Positions 9,566-22,479 of a stretch of DNA of 64,000 nt are shown piece after piece (position 1 is the stretch's first letter; the number at the start of each line of letters is the position of its first letter). Origin of the DNA: Bos javanicus (Eukaryota; Chordata; Mammalia; Artiodactyla; Bovidae); NCBI RefSeq assembly GCF_032452875.1, contig NC_083879.1, forward strand, positions 72,282,796 through 72,346,795. The letters run 5' to 3'. The position numbers and the translations under genes are program-made. The notes below the pieces were generated by a model, which saw only the letters and a list, made by a program, of their open reading frames with translations, was not told the origin of the DNA and did not search any database.

Positions 9566-12285
9566 TTCTACCATAAGGTCACATCTATTCTAAAGGCATT
9601 TATCCAATAGTTTTTGCACTGCATAAGCTGTATTGTATTTTCCTTACACCAGCAACAAATATTTACAGATACAAAATCTTAATTTGATCCCAAGCTCTTG
9701 CAATTTTTATTTGTATATAATACTATTTTTTTCTTATCCAAATCAGAGATGCAGGCCACCAGCAAAAGCTGTCTACAAAATTTTGTGCCTTGAGCGACTC
9801 CAGAGCCAAAGCTCATTCTCTAAGGTACAATTTGAAGTCATCACAGATGATTTTGGCTTCTCCCCAAATTATATACTGCTGTCCAATTATATTAGACAGG
9901 ATTCTATTTACTTGAAGACTATGTGAAGTTGCCTTTTTGTCTTACCACTTCTTTTAACAGGACTGGGCTCTATTATCCTACCCAAAGACCTCTGGTTAAA
10001 ACAGTACAGAGAAAATGGGAAAAACAAAAAAATGTAGATTAGTTTAAGTGACATTATATGAGAGCAGGGCATCCTTCCTCCAGGGAAAAGAAAAAATACA
10101 GAAGGACAACATTATATATTTTAAAAGAGAAGGGAGAGAAATATACTTTTTGAAAATAGGAGCCCTTCTAGGTGATTTGGTAAATAAGAAAATATGTATG
10201 ATCTATTATCTTCTAGATTGAGGATTTTTTTACATTTTTTTAATCATGAAATATGTATAACAATTTGCCACATAACTGTTTTTGAAGATACAGTTGCAGT
10301 GCCACTAATCATATTCAGTATGCTGTGTAACCATCAATGTCTGGCTAATTTCTGGTAATTATTTTAGGACTATTCAGTTTGTTATTTCTACAGAGTCAAT
10401 TTTGGTTAAGTTTCATTTCTCTAGGAGTGAATCTGTTTCTGTGAATTTTAAGCTTGATTAGCATAAGGTTATTCACAATATCTTATGTTTAATTTCTGCA
10501 GCATCTATAACTGTGGTTTAATGCTTTTTAATTTTCTTTGAGTCTTTTATGAATAGTCTTACATGACTTTTTCCTATTTTCAAAGAATCAATTTTTTTGG
10601 CTTGATTGAATCTCTCTAGTTTTTTTTTGTTTTCTAGTTCATATTATTCTTTATTTCCCTCCACATTTGAGATTTTTTTCTCTAATTTATAAATTGGAAA
10701 CATTAATTTTTAACTTACTTCTTTTTATAACTACATAGAGCCTTTTTTTTACCCCCTAAGTCCCACTTTAGCTGCAGCCTACAAGTTTTGGTACTTGGCA
10801 CTGATCAATAACCATAGTATTATGTAGTTTCTGATTTCTAATTTGATTCATTAATTATATATTTTATCCATGAGTTATTAATAAGTGTAAAGTTCTCTAA
10901 ATTTAAATGTTAATCGATTTTTTCTGTTAGATTGAACTCTGTGTATGTAACTGCTATCATTCAGCCTTTTTTTAACCTATAAAATGGTACTTTCATATAG
11001 TTCAACATGATAGTTTTCTTTTATTATTAATATATAACTTTCATTTTGGTCAGACAACTTTAGATTGAGGGTTTTAAACCAAAGGTAACCACATTCACAA
11101 ATCCTTGTTTCCACCATTTTATTTGGCAATTTAAAAATGTTATATATATAAACAGTAATGTTCAAATAAAAATCCTCCCCAAGTACTGGAATGTTTTTTG
11201 ATACCTCGTGCAGGTTGGTTCTCTGAGATGCAGACGTGGATGCTGCTAAGTGTTGGCATGCCCCTGGCATCAACACTTGTGGAATGAAGAGGGAAGAAAT
11301 GGGATAAGGATACAGAGGGAAAAAGTCAAGCTGGAATATTGGCCAGGCAACCTTATCTGACCCTGTGGGGGCTCTGGAGTGAAGATGGCCTTTCAAGGTT
11401 ATCCTGACATGTCCACTGGCCAGGGCTTTATATCTCTACCTGGACAGGTCATTGCATAGAAGCTGCCTTCAGAAAAACTGGTGACTGAAGACTGCCCACT
11501 GGCAGCACTTCCAGCAGCTGAACAACAAGTCCTTGAAGGGAAGTGAGGACAGCACGTCTCCATGTCCCCCCACAGCATGTGTCACAGCTCCAGAGGTAGG
11601 TGATAAGGATGTGCTGTGGGGGAAACTCTTGGTTACTTACAGTTAAGTCAAAATGAGGAAGTAATTCTCCTTAATGATCTCTGGTCTAAAAAAGCCAAGG
11701 CCCATGTAGGGGAGATATCCACAGGGTCAGTTGTAGCCACCTTAAGGTCAATCCTCATCCTAGGTAACTCGTATTTCTGTTATACTCTAGCCACCTCTCA
11801 TTTATTAAGAACACTTGGTTAGTGTTCTGTTTTTGCCATCTTGAGATAATTTTTAAACAAGGGGCCCTCCTTTTTCCATTTTGCACCTGGTCCCGTAATT
11901 TACATAGCCTGCCCTGACTGGAGTCTGCAGGTCTTAAAACCATGGGCTTCTAGAGACTTGGAACTGTACCCTATTCACTTTTTAATTACATCTTCCAGCA
12001 CAGTCACTGTCACATAGTGAGTGCACAATAAATGTTTGCTGAATGACTGTTGACCAAGAGCAAACCTTCCTTCTTAACTTTATAATTTTGACATTCTAAG
12101 AGCTAGTTTGGGATAACAGAAAGCCCTGGTTTTAGAGCCAGTCACACAGGTCTGAATGCCAGTTCTTTGCCACTCAATAACAGTGTGGGTGCCCAAAGAA
12201 TGTACTGTCAGAAGTGGGACAGTTGAGAGTGAAAGGAAAGCAATAAATAGCCAAGGTGTCAGGTCAATAAACTGGCACCATCCTT
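9566..12285. other. 3' flank / UTR region of the + strand ABCC4-like copy
   Basis: AT-rich sequence inside the inverted-duplication arm. The part just after 9565 is presumably 3' UTR, but the polyadenylation site cannot be placed from sequence alone. A candidate AATAAA lies near 11165. The - strand frame at 10977-11396 is not preserved in the other arm, so it is not called. Confidence 0.5.
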
Positions 12286-12287
12286 GA

Positions 12288-12498
12288 TGAAATGGGTTCT
12301 GGTAAATGGTAAAGAATCTGCCTGCACTGCAGGAGACCTGGGTTCCATCCCTGGGTTGGGAAGATGCCTTAGAGAAGGGCATGGCAACCCACTCCCGTAT
12401 TCTTGCTGGAGAATTCCATGGACAGAGGAACCTGGAGGGCTACAGTCCATGGAGTTGCAAAGAGTTGCATATGACTGAGTAACACTTTCACTTTTTCA
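12288..12498 (+). repeat. Bov-tA SINE
   Basis: Head GTAAAGAATCTGCCTGCA through AGTCCATGGAGTTGCAAAGA and ACTGAGTAACACTTTCAC. It is absent from the equivalent place in the other inverted arm. Confidence 0.9.
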
Positions 12499-12989
12499 CC
12501 CTATAGCCATGTAGCCTTAGGTACATGCTTAGGTAAATATCTTAAATTCTGAATCTCAGCTTCTTCATCTGGAAAATGAATATAGTTCCTGCCTTTGAAC
12601 ATCTGCTTTGGTTGGGATGATGGACAAAAAAGTATCTAAGAAAAGAAAGGATGGAATCATTGACCTTGGTGATTAATTACCAGGAGAGGAGAGAAGTATG
12701 TGTATAGATGGAGGAGGTTTGTAGACTGTAGAAGATGTATTTGAGGAGGTCCTCATCTGTTGGCCTAACCCAAACTGTTCTGTCTTCACATGTGGTTAAA
12801 AATGACACAAGCACAGAGGCAGGAACACAAGCTCTGGAGTCAGCCTTCCAGGGACAGATACTAGCTCCACTGGGCACTGACTGGGTTTGGATACAAGTTC
12901 TGCTACCTGTTAATCGTGGGCTCTCAAGGTTGGGAATCCCAGTGTGCCTCAATTTCTTTGAAAAGTAGAAGGCTGGTCTGTTTCTCAGA

Positions 12990-13182
12990 AAAGGAAAGTG
13001 TTAGTTGCTCAGTCGTGTTTGACTCTGTGACGCCACGGACTGTAACCTGCCAGGCTCCTCTGTCCATGATATTCTCCAGGCAAGAATACTGGAGTGGGTA
13101 GCCATTCCCCTTTCCAGGGGGTTTGAGCCTGGGTCTCCTGCATTGCAGGCAGATTCTTTACCATCTAAGCCCCCAGAGGGCT
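12990..13182 (-). repeat. Bov-tA SINE
   Basis: Antisense copy from TTGCTCAGTCGTGTTTGACT to TCTTTACCATCTAAGCCCC. Also missing from the opposite arm. Confidence 0.88.
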
Positions 13183-13185
13183 GTT

Positions 13186-15779
13186 GCAAAGATTAAATAT
13201 GACAGTAACAGTCACAATATAGTCTGTGGGCTAGTACCAGTCCATAAGCTGTTTGTAACTATGTTAAAAATAAGGATAGGAATTTCAAAAAAGTTAGAAA
13301 CTCACAGCTGTTCACTATTTTAAAAAGATCTACACTCAGGATGGGTGGGATCCTGAACAGGCCAGAGACCAGCGTGAGTATCACACTTACAGGGGAGGTA
13401 CACATGGTGGAGCTGCTCATTAGCCGTGAGCAGCCGTCGGCAGCACAGTGGGATCATTGGTTAGTTTGCGTGGGCTGAACATTTTAATAAAACTGATTCT
13501 TAACCCCAGACAATTGGGAAGCACTGCTTAGAACAATATTGGATATGTGATTAGCTCTCAACACATCCCTTTTATTAATATTAATCTTTAAACCATACAG
13601 GCTTTCCACTATACATTAGAAATATTTTAATGGCATAAAAAATAAATTCCTTCTCAAGAGATTTTTTTCCCCTTAAGTCTAACAACAGTACTGTGCATAT
13701 GCTTACATCTATTCTATTCTTGAATCAACAGCATGGTCTTTATATTGAAGAAGGTACCTGGAAACACATTAGGTCACTTTAGAAGCTCTTCAGAAAACAC
13801 AAGGTTTTCTGTATAAGCTGCTGATTTTCCTTTAAAAACTGAAGGACTAGGGATTGATGAGCTTTTGATTTTTAAATCTAATGTTCTAAGGAAATTTACC
13901 TCATTTTTTTCAAACATTATAACAGCAGTGTATGCTTTGAAAACCTGAGAGAAATGTATGCTTATTTGAATTAAAAAAAAAAATTAATAGAAGGAATACT
14001 ATATCCCAAGCCCTGTGAAACCTCCATACTATATTCCACACCCATCTAATTTACCCTGGGAGTCAAATTGGGGTTGTATGTTTTTTCAAGAACCATGATC
14101 AAGGTTTAGATACACTAATAATATTTTATAGTAAGCTTACCTTGTATGGTTTTGATGAAAATTCATTCTTCTCAATCAGTAACCATGCTCATAAAACTAG
14201 CCAACTCACAATTATCCATTCCAATAAATGGAAGCTTTGGGTATTCCAAACCAGTGTTTGATCCAAAAGCTAATCATGCTTAATTTTACTTAAAAAATGA
14301 AAAACATTTTTAAAATTAAATTTTTCAGACTATGTAGACAGAAATTATATTACATTTGAAATGGTATAAAGAACAATCAGCAAAGGACTGAGGATTTTAA
14401 AATTTCATATAACACAAATTTTTTAAATCTATGAGTTTATACTGATTCTAATTAAATATAAAATAGGAAGGGCAAGCTCCTTCCTGCAGTAGAATGCCAA
14501 CTAACAAATGGAGAAAAATTGACAAAAAGCATAGTCATAATTGTCACAAGTAACTCACAAAATTCAATATTGGCTGATAAATGGATATCAAGTGAGTATT
14601 TGGAAGGTGGGGGAGATGGAATTTTGCATAGACTAAAAGTATCTTTCCAGATTAATTAGTTAATAAGGGAGGAATTGTATGTTTAAAGGGGAAAAACCTG
14701 GCAGGCAGAATCCTAACCAAGTGACCAGAATTAACTTGACCAGTAATGGATTGACTGACACCCTTGCCTCTTGATGTATGAGATAGTGACTATCATTTCT
14801 ATGGTATTATTTCCCTTGCTTCCAAAAGAAGAAAAAAAAATGATAGCCTAAATTAAATTAACAGACAACACATTTGAAGACATTGTACAAAAAAGCTGGC
14901 CTGTACTCTTTAAAAATATCAATGACAAAGGTTAAGACAAGTTTTAGTTTTGTATCATTTACACAGCTCCCTGCAAGCTGCAGGGCTCTGGTCTAGTTTG
15001 GGGTGAAAACACAGAAATATGCACAGCCTCTTTAGGGAGCATGTGGAGGTCAAGGTGCTTTCTGCTAACAAAATTACTTTTCACAGAGGCAGCCTACAGC
15101 CTTAGGTGATTTCTTTTGATGGGTATAAAAATAATACCAAATACAGACTCACCTGTGAACCATTCAATCCACTGTTGTTAGAGGGAGGGGCCCCTGTGGG
15201 ATCCCCTGTGTTTTGAGGTTCTGCCAATAGCGGAGCTGCAGTGAGGAGTGGGTGCCTGGGGCCTCCAGGGGCAGTGGGAACACAAACCACTGCTCATCAG
15301 AAGCGCTGTAGACTCCTCCAAAGTATGCATTCTGGTATAAGTTCATTTTCTCCAAAAGACTTATCTTTTCCTGTAATATATAGATATTTCTACCTGGAGT
15401 TGTGCCAGTCAGGTTTATTCTGGTAGGCCTTTTCTTAATATGAAAATAGACCAACACTTTTTCCTTAATTTTCTTAAAGACTGGTTTAATGGCTCTGACT
15501 CTGCACAGGTGGGTTTTGTAAGAAAGTATGGCTGCTGCTTTGATACTATCTGTATGTGTAGTAATGAAGCCAACACACAAGGACACACAGGAGAAGGTTA
15601 ATGATTCCAGAATTCCTTTCCTCCAAGTAGGAAACCATTTTCAGAAAGTTCATCTTGACAATTGGAGATAATGCTGAGAAACAGGGATGTCTGATTTCAC
15701 TTAACAGATTAACATCTCTGGTCACTTTAAAGTTCTACTGAAATTTGCAGATTTCTTTTACTAAATATTTACATTTTTT
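13186..15779. other. Duplication-arm remainder and single-copy flank, no gene recognised
   Basis: To 14769 this is inverted-arm sequence. After that it is unannotated AT-rich DNA. A 140-codon - strand open frame lies at 15164-15586, but it has no recognisable domain, no upstream promoter feature and no match that I can name, so it is not called as a gene. Confidence 0.4.
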
Positions 15780-15780
15780 T

Positions 15781-15865
15781 CTTCCTTGTTGTTTTATGGA
15801 AAATACAATGAAAATTATAAGGGGATATTGTGTTCTCCAAGTCACAAGGATTATAAAACACATTA
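15781..15865 (+). repeat. 85-bp direct repeat, copy 1 (flanks a SINE)
   Basis: Matches 16081-16165 with a few differences. The shared core is GCATATTGTGTTCTCCAA-like and CAAGGATTATAA / CATAAGGATTATAA. The repeat is much longer than a normal target-site duplication. Confidence 0.85.
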
Positions 15866-16064
15866 GTTCCCTCATAGCTCAGTCAGTAAAGAATCTGCCT
15901 GCAATGCAGGAGACCCGGGTTTGATTCCTGGGTCAAGAAGATCTCCTGGGGAAGGACATGGCAACCCACTCCAGTCTTCTTGCCTGGAGATTCCCATGGA
16001 CAGAGGAACTCGGCAGGCTACAGTCCATGGGCTCGCAAAAGTTGGACACAACTTAGCAACTAAA
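15866..16064 (+). repeat. Bov-tA SINE
   Basis: Full-length-looking copy from TCATAGCTCAGTCAGTAAAG to GGACACAACTTAGCAACT. It lies exactly between the two 85-bp direct repeats. Confidence 0.92.
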
Positions 16065-16080
16065 TTACTACCACTACTGT

Positions 16081-16165
16081 TTTTCCTTCCCTGTTTTATA
16101 GCAAATACAGTGAAAATAATAAGGGCATATTGTGTTCTCCAAATCATAAGGATTATAACAGACAA
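16081..16165 (+). repeat. 85-bp direct repeat, copy 2
   Basis: Second copy of 15781-15865, immediately after the SINE. It diverges at about 10 positions. Confidence 0.85.
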
Positions 16166-17650
16166 TACTTACTGCTGTCAAGGATCCAGTAAATTAAGCT
16201 CTTTCAAACATGCTGTCCACCCCACTCTGCCCTGGAAGATGGGCTTCCCAGGCCCAGGACTACTCATGCCTGAGGAGTTGCCTGGTGCTGTTGCCCAAGG
16301 GAGGATGGACTCAGGCAACAGGCCCATACAGGCTGTTGAAGTGAGTTGGGACCATTGGGGCAGGTCATTCTGGGATCCTGGGTACCCTGAGTGTCTACAT
16401 CAGTGCTTCTGGATCTTTAAGGTGCCAGTAATCCCCAGGGGGATCTTGTGAGGCTGCAGACTCTTGTTAACATGCTATGGTCAGAGGGCAGGCCTGGGAG
16501 CCTGCATTTTTCACCTCCATCCAGAGAATACTGATGCTGCTTGGCCACACTCGGCCAAGTGAGCGTCTGGAGGAGAGGGCTCTGGACAGGTGTGTCTGCT
16601 TGGCTCTCAGAGGCTTCACCCCATGTATACTGGAGGGCTAAAGGGCTAGACTGGGGTCCTCTAAAGTGTGAGGCTCAGGGCAGAGGCCTCTTTCCCTGGT
16701 TTAAAGGCAGTCTGGTCCCTTCTTTCCCCACATCCCGATGCATCCATGAGCTCTGTTCCCACACTGCGGGCTCTGGTCCTCCCCTACCAGCTCTGCCACT
16801 ATAGCCCTTTGATCTCCCACTCACTCTTCCCAAGTCAAGTTTCTCTTGGCTCCTTTTTCTGTAGTGGTTCGTACTCCTCCCTGCCCCCAACCACCACCCC
16901 CACCACTTTTACTTCATGAAATAAAAATGTTTCAAAAATATTGACAGCTGATACTGATGAAATCATGTTTTGTTCTGTTGGGATGTAAACAGGCAATAAC
17001 AACAACCAGAGATACAGCATATCCGCTATGCTCATGAACAGAACCCATTCTGCTCACCCATTACCTCAAATCAGGATTTCCAAACATAACATTCACCAGA
17101 CTAGAGGAAACTGAATTTTTGTCCCATATTTCTATTTGCAGAAGGTTACAAAATCTGATGGAATCAAGTAGGCTGCTGAAACTAATCCTTGCATTTTGCA
17201 TTACAAACAGGGAAACACTTCCTTACTATGATGAAGTATTCAGTGTTCCAGTATTTGCACTGGTTTGGGATTCTCTTCTTCCCAAGGCTGTTTCTCACTA
17301 TTGATCTGAATTATTTGAACAGGTGGCTTTATACCTCCTATGCTAATGAGACTTTTGTCTGCTTTGAGGCTGCACAGGCAGGCATTTAAGGCAGATATGT
17401 TTCTTTTTTGGTAAACCATTCATACCTGTTCTGATAACCAGCTGCAAGCCACTCCAGAAGGGTCTTCCCAGAAGTGGACTCACATTTAGCAAGGCAGAGG
17501 TCCTGAGGACAGCGAACAGGCAGGACCTCTTTTCTCTCACATGCTACAAGCAGCCCTGGGGCTGTGTCTTATGTCTGCACTCTTAGTTCCCTGGTCACAA
17601 AAAAAGAATGAAGTGTGTGTGGGATATGGAAGGCCAGCTTGTATATAGTT
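16166..17650. other. Apparently single-copy intergenic DNA with an MER5A-like relic
   Basis: At about 16395-16550 the sequence resembles the MER5A DNA-transposon relic (AGTGCTTCTGGATC...GAGAATACTGATGCTGC). Several overlapping short open frames at 16541-16919 on both strands have no recognisable product. Nothing else is seen. Confidence 0.45.
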
Positions 17651-18649
17651 TAAAGGGATCAGGTCCTGAAATAAACCCATGCACTACTCATGGTCAGTTA
17701 ATCTACGACAAAGAATAGGCAAGAATATACAATAGGAAAAAGGCAGTCTCTTCAATAAGTGGTACTGGGAAAACTGGATAGCTACATGTGAAAGAATAAA
17801 ATGACAAATTATCTAATACCATATGTGAAAATAAACTAAAAATGGATTAAAATCTCAATGTAAGACCTTAATAAAACTCTTAGTGGAAAACATAGGCAGT
17901 ACACGCTGGGATAAATCTCAGCAATATTTTTTGGATCTATCTCCTAGAGTAAAGGAAACAAATTCAAAAATAAACAAATGGGAACCTAATTAAACTTAAA
18001 AGCTTTTGCTCAGCACAGAAGACAAAATGAAAATGCAACCTAAATACTGGGAGAAAATATTTGCAAATGATGCAATGACCAACAAGGGGTTAATTTCCAA
18101 ACTATACAAACAGTTCATATAACTCATTATCAAAAACAAAACAAAAAACAAAAACAACCCAATCAAAAAATGGGTAGAAAACATAGACATTTCTCCAAAT
18201 AAGCCATACATTGACCAACATGCACACAAAAAGATGCTCTATACTGCTATTAGAGAAGTACAAATCAAAACCACAATGAGGTTTGGTCAGAATGGCCATC
18301 ATCATAAAAACACAAATAACAAATGCTGGAGAGGGTGTGGAGCTACACTGTTGGTGGAAATGCAGATTGGTACAGCCAGTATGGAAAACAGTATGGAGGT
18401 TTCTTAAAAAACTAAAAATAGAGTTACCATGTGATACAGCTATAACCACTCCTGGGTTATCCAGAAAAGACAGAAACTTTCATTCAAAAAGATACATGCA
18501 CCCCAATGTTCATAGAAACATTATTCACAATAGACAAGACATGAAAACAACCTAAATATCCATCAATAGATGAATGGATAAAGATATGGTGCATATATAT
18601 AGAGAGAGAATGGATTACTCAGTCATTTAAAACAAAAACAAAAAAAGAA

Positions 18650-18840
18650 ATGGGACTCCCTTGGTGGTCCAGTAGTTAAGAATCCACCTACCAATGCAGG
18701 GGATGCAGATTCAATTCCTGGTCAGGGAACTAAAATCCCACATGCCACGGAGCAACTAAGCCTAAATGCTACAACTACTAAGCCCGCCAACCACAACTGT
18801 GACCCGGCACATCCAAAAATAAATAAAATATTTTTTAAAA
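18650..18840 (+). repeat. CHR-2-like SINE (first of a pair)
   Basis: Head GGGACTCCCTTGGTGGTCCA, body GGAGCAACTAAGCC, tail CCAAAAATAAATAAAATA. It lies inside the L1. Confidence 0.88.
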
Positions 18841-18846
18841 AGAATG

Positions 18847-19170
18847 AGGGCTTCCCTGGTGGCTCAGTGGTGAAGAATATGTCTGCCAATGCAGGAGGTA
18901 CAGGTTTGATCTCTGATCTGAAAAGATCCCACATCCCACATGTGCAGCAACTAAGCTGGTGCATCTCAACTATGGAGCCCGCTCTCTAGAGCCCACAAGC
19001 TACAACTGCTTACTAAAGGCCACATGCCCTAGAGCATGTGCTCCACGAGCGACATCACCGCAATGAGTCCAAGAACTGCAACTAGAGAGGAGCCCCCTCT
19101 CACCACAACTAGAGAAAAACCCACACAGCAACAAAGACCCAGCACAGCCAAAAATAAATATATTAAAAAA
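18847..19170 (+). repeat. CHR-2-like SINE (second of a pair)
   Basis: Starts GGGCTTCCCTGGTGGCTCAG directly after the A-rich tail of the first SINE. It ends AGCCAAAAATAAATATA. Tail-seeking insertion of one SINE into another is the likely cause of the tandem. Confidence 0.88.
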
Positions 19171-19512
19171 GGAATGAAACAGTGCTACTTGCAGCAAGAT
19201 GGATGGAGCTAGGGATCATACTAAGTGAAGTAAGGCAGGAACAGAAAGATAAATATCATACGACATCACTTATATGTGGGATCTAAAATATGATACAGGT
19301 GAGCTTATTTACAAAACAGAAACAGACTCAGACATAGAATAGAAACTTATGGTTATCAAAGAGGAAAGGAGGGAGAGCTGTATTAGGAGTCTGGGATTAA
19401 CAGATACACACTATTATATATAAAAATTAGATAAACAGCAAGGACCTACTGAATAGCACAGGGAACTGTACTCAAGATCTTGTAACAGCCTATAATAGAA
19501 AAGAATCTGAAA

Positions 19513-19514
<2 letters not shown>

Positions 19515-19547
<33 letters not shown>
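19515..19547. repeat. (TG)n microsatellite
   Basis: About 16 uninterrupted TG dinucleotides within the L1 3' region. Confidence 0.95.
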
Positions 19548-19549
<2 letters not shown>

Positions 19550-19600
19550 TGAATCACTTTGCTGTATACCTGAAACTAACCCAATATTGTAAATCAACCG

Positions 19601-20027
19601 TATTTCAGTATTTTTTTTTTTCGTTTTTTGAATGTTGAGTTTTATTTTAATTTTATTTTATTTTTAAACTTTACATAATTGTATTAGTTTTGCCAAATAT
19701 CAAAATGAATCCGCCACAGGCATACATGTGTTCCCCATCCTGAACCCTCCTCCCTCCTCCCTCCCCACACCATCCCTCTGGGTCGTCCCAGTGCACCAGC
19801 CCCAAGCATCCAGTATCGCGCATCGAACCTGGACTGGCAACTCGTTTCTTACATGATATTCTACATGTTTCAATGTCACTCTCCCAAATCTTCCCACCCT
19901 CAGTGGAGTATTACTCAGCCATTAAAAAGAATACATTTGAATCAGTTCTAATGAGGTGGATGAAACTGGAGCCTATTATACAGAGTGAAGTAAGCCAGAA
20001 GGAAAAACATAAATATTTCAGTATTTT
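19601..20027 (-). mobile_element. 5'-inverted L1 insertion with target-site duplications
   Basis: TATTTCAGTATTTT occurs at both ends (19601-19614 and 20014-20027). Between them the + strand has a poly-T start, then about 290 bases of antisense L1 3' UTR (complement of CCTCTGTATACCTGTGGCGG-type L1 end), then from about 19905 an ORF2-end segment in the opposite (sense) orientation. This is the twin-priming structure: 3' part on the - strand, 5' part inverted. It landed in the 3' end of the older L1. Confidence 0.9.
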
Positions 20028-20060
20028 AAAAACAAGATACTAAAATCCTTCTTCCAAAAA

Positions 20061-21678
20061 AAAATAAAGGGATCAGATCCTGCCAACAAAAGTGCCTGTG
20101 ATGACACCTAGGGAGCTCACCTGGCCACCACTCCTCACTTGCACTCTGTAGGTGGGATCACAGGCTGTCTTCCCTGTTACCCACAGTCACTTGGGACAGC
20201 CATGCCTGTATGTGTGTTTGTGTGTGCACATGGACACACACACAATTACAGGTAATATTCCAAGACTCTGGGTGCTGCAAGGAAGCAACAGTGCATAGCA
20301 CTCCACTTCTATCAATGTTCCTGTACCTACCATGACCCCTCAGTCCCCTGTCATCTCTATGGGAGGCAGAGGAAAGCTGGCAGCTAGTGCATGGACATGA
20401 GATTTCCATCCAGTGGACAAAGACCACAAAGAAGTGTTGGAAGGCAATCCCTGGAGCACATGCTCACTTAGTTTTACCTGTAAATGAAAACAAATGGGAT
20501 GTCAAGAAAATATGTGATGCTCTTTTTCAAAGTTATATAGGAGATGGATTCATAAAAATGTAATTTTAAGTTTAAAATATTGCTGAAAGCAGGGTAGCCC
20601 TCAAAAGGCTTTTGCTCAATCAACAGAGCACAGCAGCACAACTGTAACTGTACTGTAGGAAGCCGTAGTTTCCTCCCAACTTCCACCCACCCCACCCCCA
20701 GTGAGTGGCAGCCACTAGTAGGGTCTCGGATTGGCCAAAGTCACTGCTTCATAAACCTGGTTACACATTAGAATCACCTGGGAAGTCTCTCTGATGCCCA
20801 TATACACCTACAGCCACGAGACTGGGATCTCTGGAGGGAGAGGTGGTTCTGACAGGCAGTAGGTATTGAGAGCCCCTGGTCCCTCAGAGGACTCATCCTC
20901 TGGCCACAGTGATTATCTCAGAGAGGAGCAGTGGCCTAAGGCCTAAACCAATCAGCATATGATTAGATGAGTGGCAGGGTGATCATATGGAAAATCAAGA
21001 ATAAAAGCAGAACCACTCTGAAATGCAGTCTGTAAGAAACAGTAAGACATTCTGAACCCAGAAAAATAGAGTGTACTTTATGAAGATGGTAGTGATGAGG
21101 CTAGAATACAGGTTCAGAAGTATATTATTAACAGTTCTAACTAGCACTACATATGAATTGATCTGACAGGGGAAAACAATTTTTATGCCTAAAATGTACA
21201 TGATTAGAGTTTTAGGAAGTTAATTTTGGTGTCACTATGGAGAAGGGCCCTAAATGGAGATAGAGGTGGACCAGCTACTGATTAGGAGGTGGGTATAGTG
21301 GGCTAGGGAAGAAATTCTGTAGGGCTGGGGAGTCCCAAGACATTCTAGAAACTGAGAGAACTTCCATGTCACTAGGACAAAAGTGGTCTTGGGATACAAG
21401 TCTTCTTCTCCACAGTGGCTGAGGATGTATCATAAGAAGGAAAGACAGAAGGATAAAAGGGAAGTATCCAAACTTTTTTAAAAATCACGGAACCATGAAA
21501 AAGTGTAACCCATTAAATAACAAAATCCATTATGTTTACTGTTCCATAAACAGGAGAGAAGGGAAATATCTTGCTTAATAAAATGCAAAGAAATTTAGAA
21601 GGAACAATAGAGGCAGAAAATTTTCCACTGAAGAAAAATCTAGTGGGTGAAACTTTGATATAGAGCACAATATTTATG
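20061..21678. other. Intergenic DNA with an MER5A-like relic
   Basis: Apparently unique sequence. At about 20745-20840 there is a stretch typical of the MER5A end (CACATTAGAATCACCTGGG). No gene is recognised. Confidence 0.45.
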
Positions 21679-21797
21679 GAGAAGGGCATGGCAACCCACT
21701 CCAGTGTTCTCACTTGGAGAATCCCATGGACAGAGGAGCCTGGCGGGCCACAGTCCACAGGGTCACAAAGAGTCAGACATGACTGAAGTGACAGCAT
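21679..21797 (+). repeat. Bov-A SINE monomer
   Basis: GGAGAAGGGCATGGCAACCC to GAGTCAGACATGACTGAAGT. Confidence 0.9.
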
Positions 21798-22479
21798 GTA
21801 TAATAGTTATATAATATCAAATCATCTCTCTGAAAATTATTAACTATAAAAGGAAAAAAAGCAACTGTACAGAGGATCCTCCCCCAAACCTATTCAAATC
21901 CACTATGCATTATTAAATGATATTAATATGCAGAGACAGCCCAAAGATTAGCACCGTCTTAATGATTTTGCAGGGTAAGGAAATTTCCAAGGCCAGATAG
22001 TCACCACCCTTGAAAGTGGTGATAGCCATCCTCCTATTTATTGCATGATTCCCAGCATAATATGGTTACAGAGGAGATGCTCAAGAATTATATGTTGAAT
22101 AAGTGAATGCCTATGAATTATTAAAGAAGCAGTAAGAGAGACTGACCTTCAGATTTTGCTAATTCTAGTAGATAGGTACTCTTAAAGAACCCCAGTCCAG
22201 GAGTCAAAAGACTGGTTTCTAGTCCCAGCAGTAGTACTGGTGACCCAGTACCTCAACTATCTGTCCCCATCTCCTTTTCCACTTCAGTTCAGCATTTCCA
22301 AGACCATTAATATATCTAGGTCTGAATCTCCTTCCAAAACAAAAGTTATCAGTGAGCACCACCATTAAACAGGTTTGAAACAAGTTAGCCCATTTATCCT
22401 ACAGTCATTCCCTACAGAAAACACTCAAGGAATTAGCACTGGGACCTACCCTGAAAGGCCTTTTTTAAAATTCTTTTAG
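21798..22479. other. Intergenic DNA, nothing recognised
   Basis: No gene, RNA or repeat can be supported here. Confidence 0.4.

Larger units (their letters stand above)
9391..14769. repeat. Left arm of a large inverted duplication
   Basis: The sequence matches the reverse complement of 56539-61829 along its whole length, at diverged but obvious similarity. Matching landmarks are the terminal exon (9461 with 61756), the block at 11160-11600 with 59400-59950, 12660-12860 with 58320-58510, 13330-13560 with 57800-58020, 13660-13760 with 57550-57640, and 14020-14320 with 56980-57330. The outer end abuts the CHR-2 SINE. Bov-tA SINEs at 12288 and 12990 are present only in this arm, so they inserted after the duplication. 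Confidence 0.92.
17655..20060 (+). mobile_element. L1 3' part, interrupted by two SINEs and a younger L1
   Basis: Sense L1 ORF2 C-terminal region and 3' UTR. ORF2 segments read in sense with many stops (for example around 17990-18120 and 18280-18560). The element is split at 18650-19165 by two CHR-2-like SINEs and at 19615-20013 by a 5'-inverted L1. Its own 3' end resumes at 20014 and trails to about 20060. Confidence 0.88.

Noticed and set aside
10977..11396. 139-codon - strand open frame
   Set aside because: The homologous stretch in the opposite inverted arm (about 59640-60070) does not keep the frame, and no domain is recognised.
12300..12345. tRNA-like sequence in Bov-tA and CHR-2 heads
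   Set aside because: These are tRNA-derived SINE promoters with degenerate arms, repeated many times here. They are not tRNA genes.
15164..15586. 140-codon - strand open frame
   Set aside because: Longer than most in the window, but I see no domain, signal peptide or splice context and cannot name a homologue. A translated search would decide.
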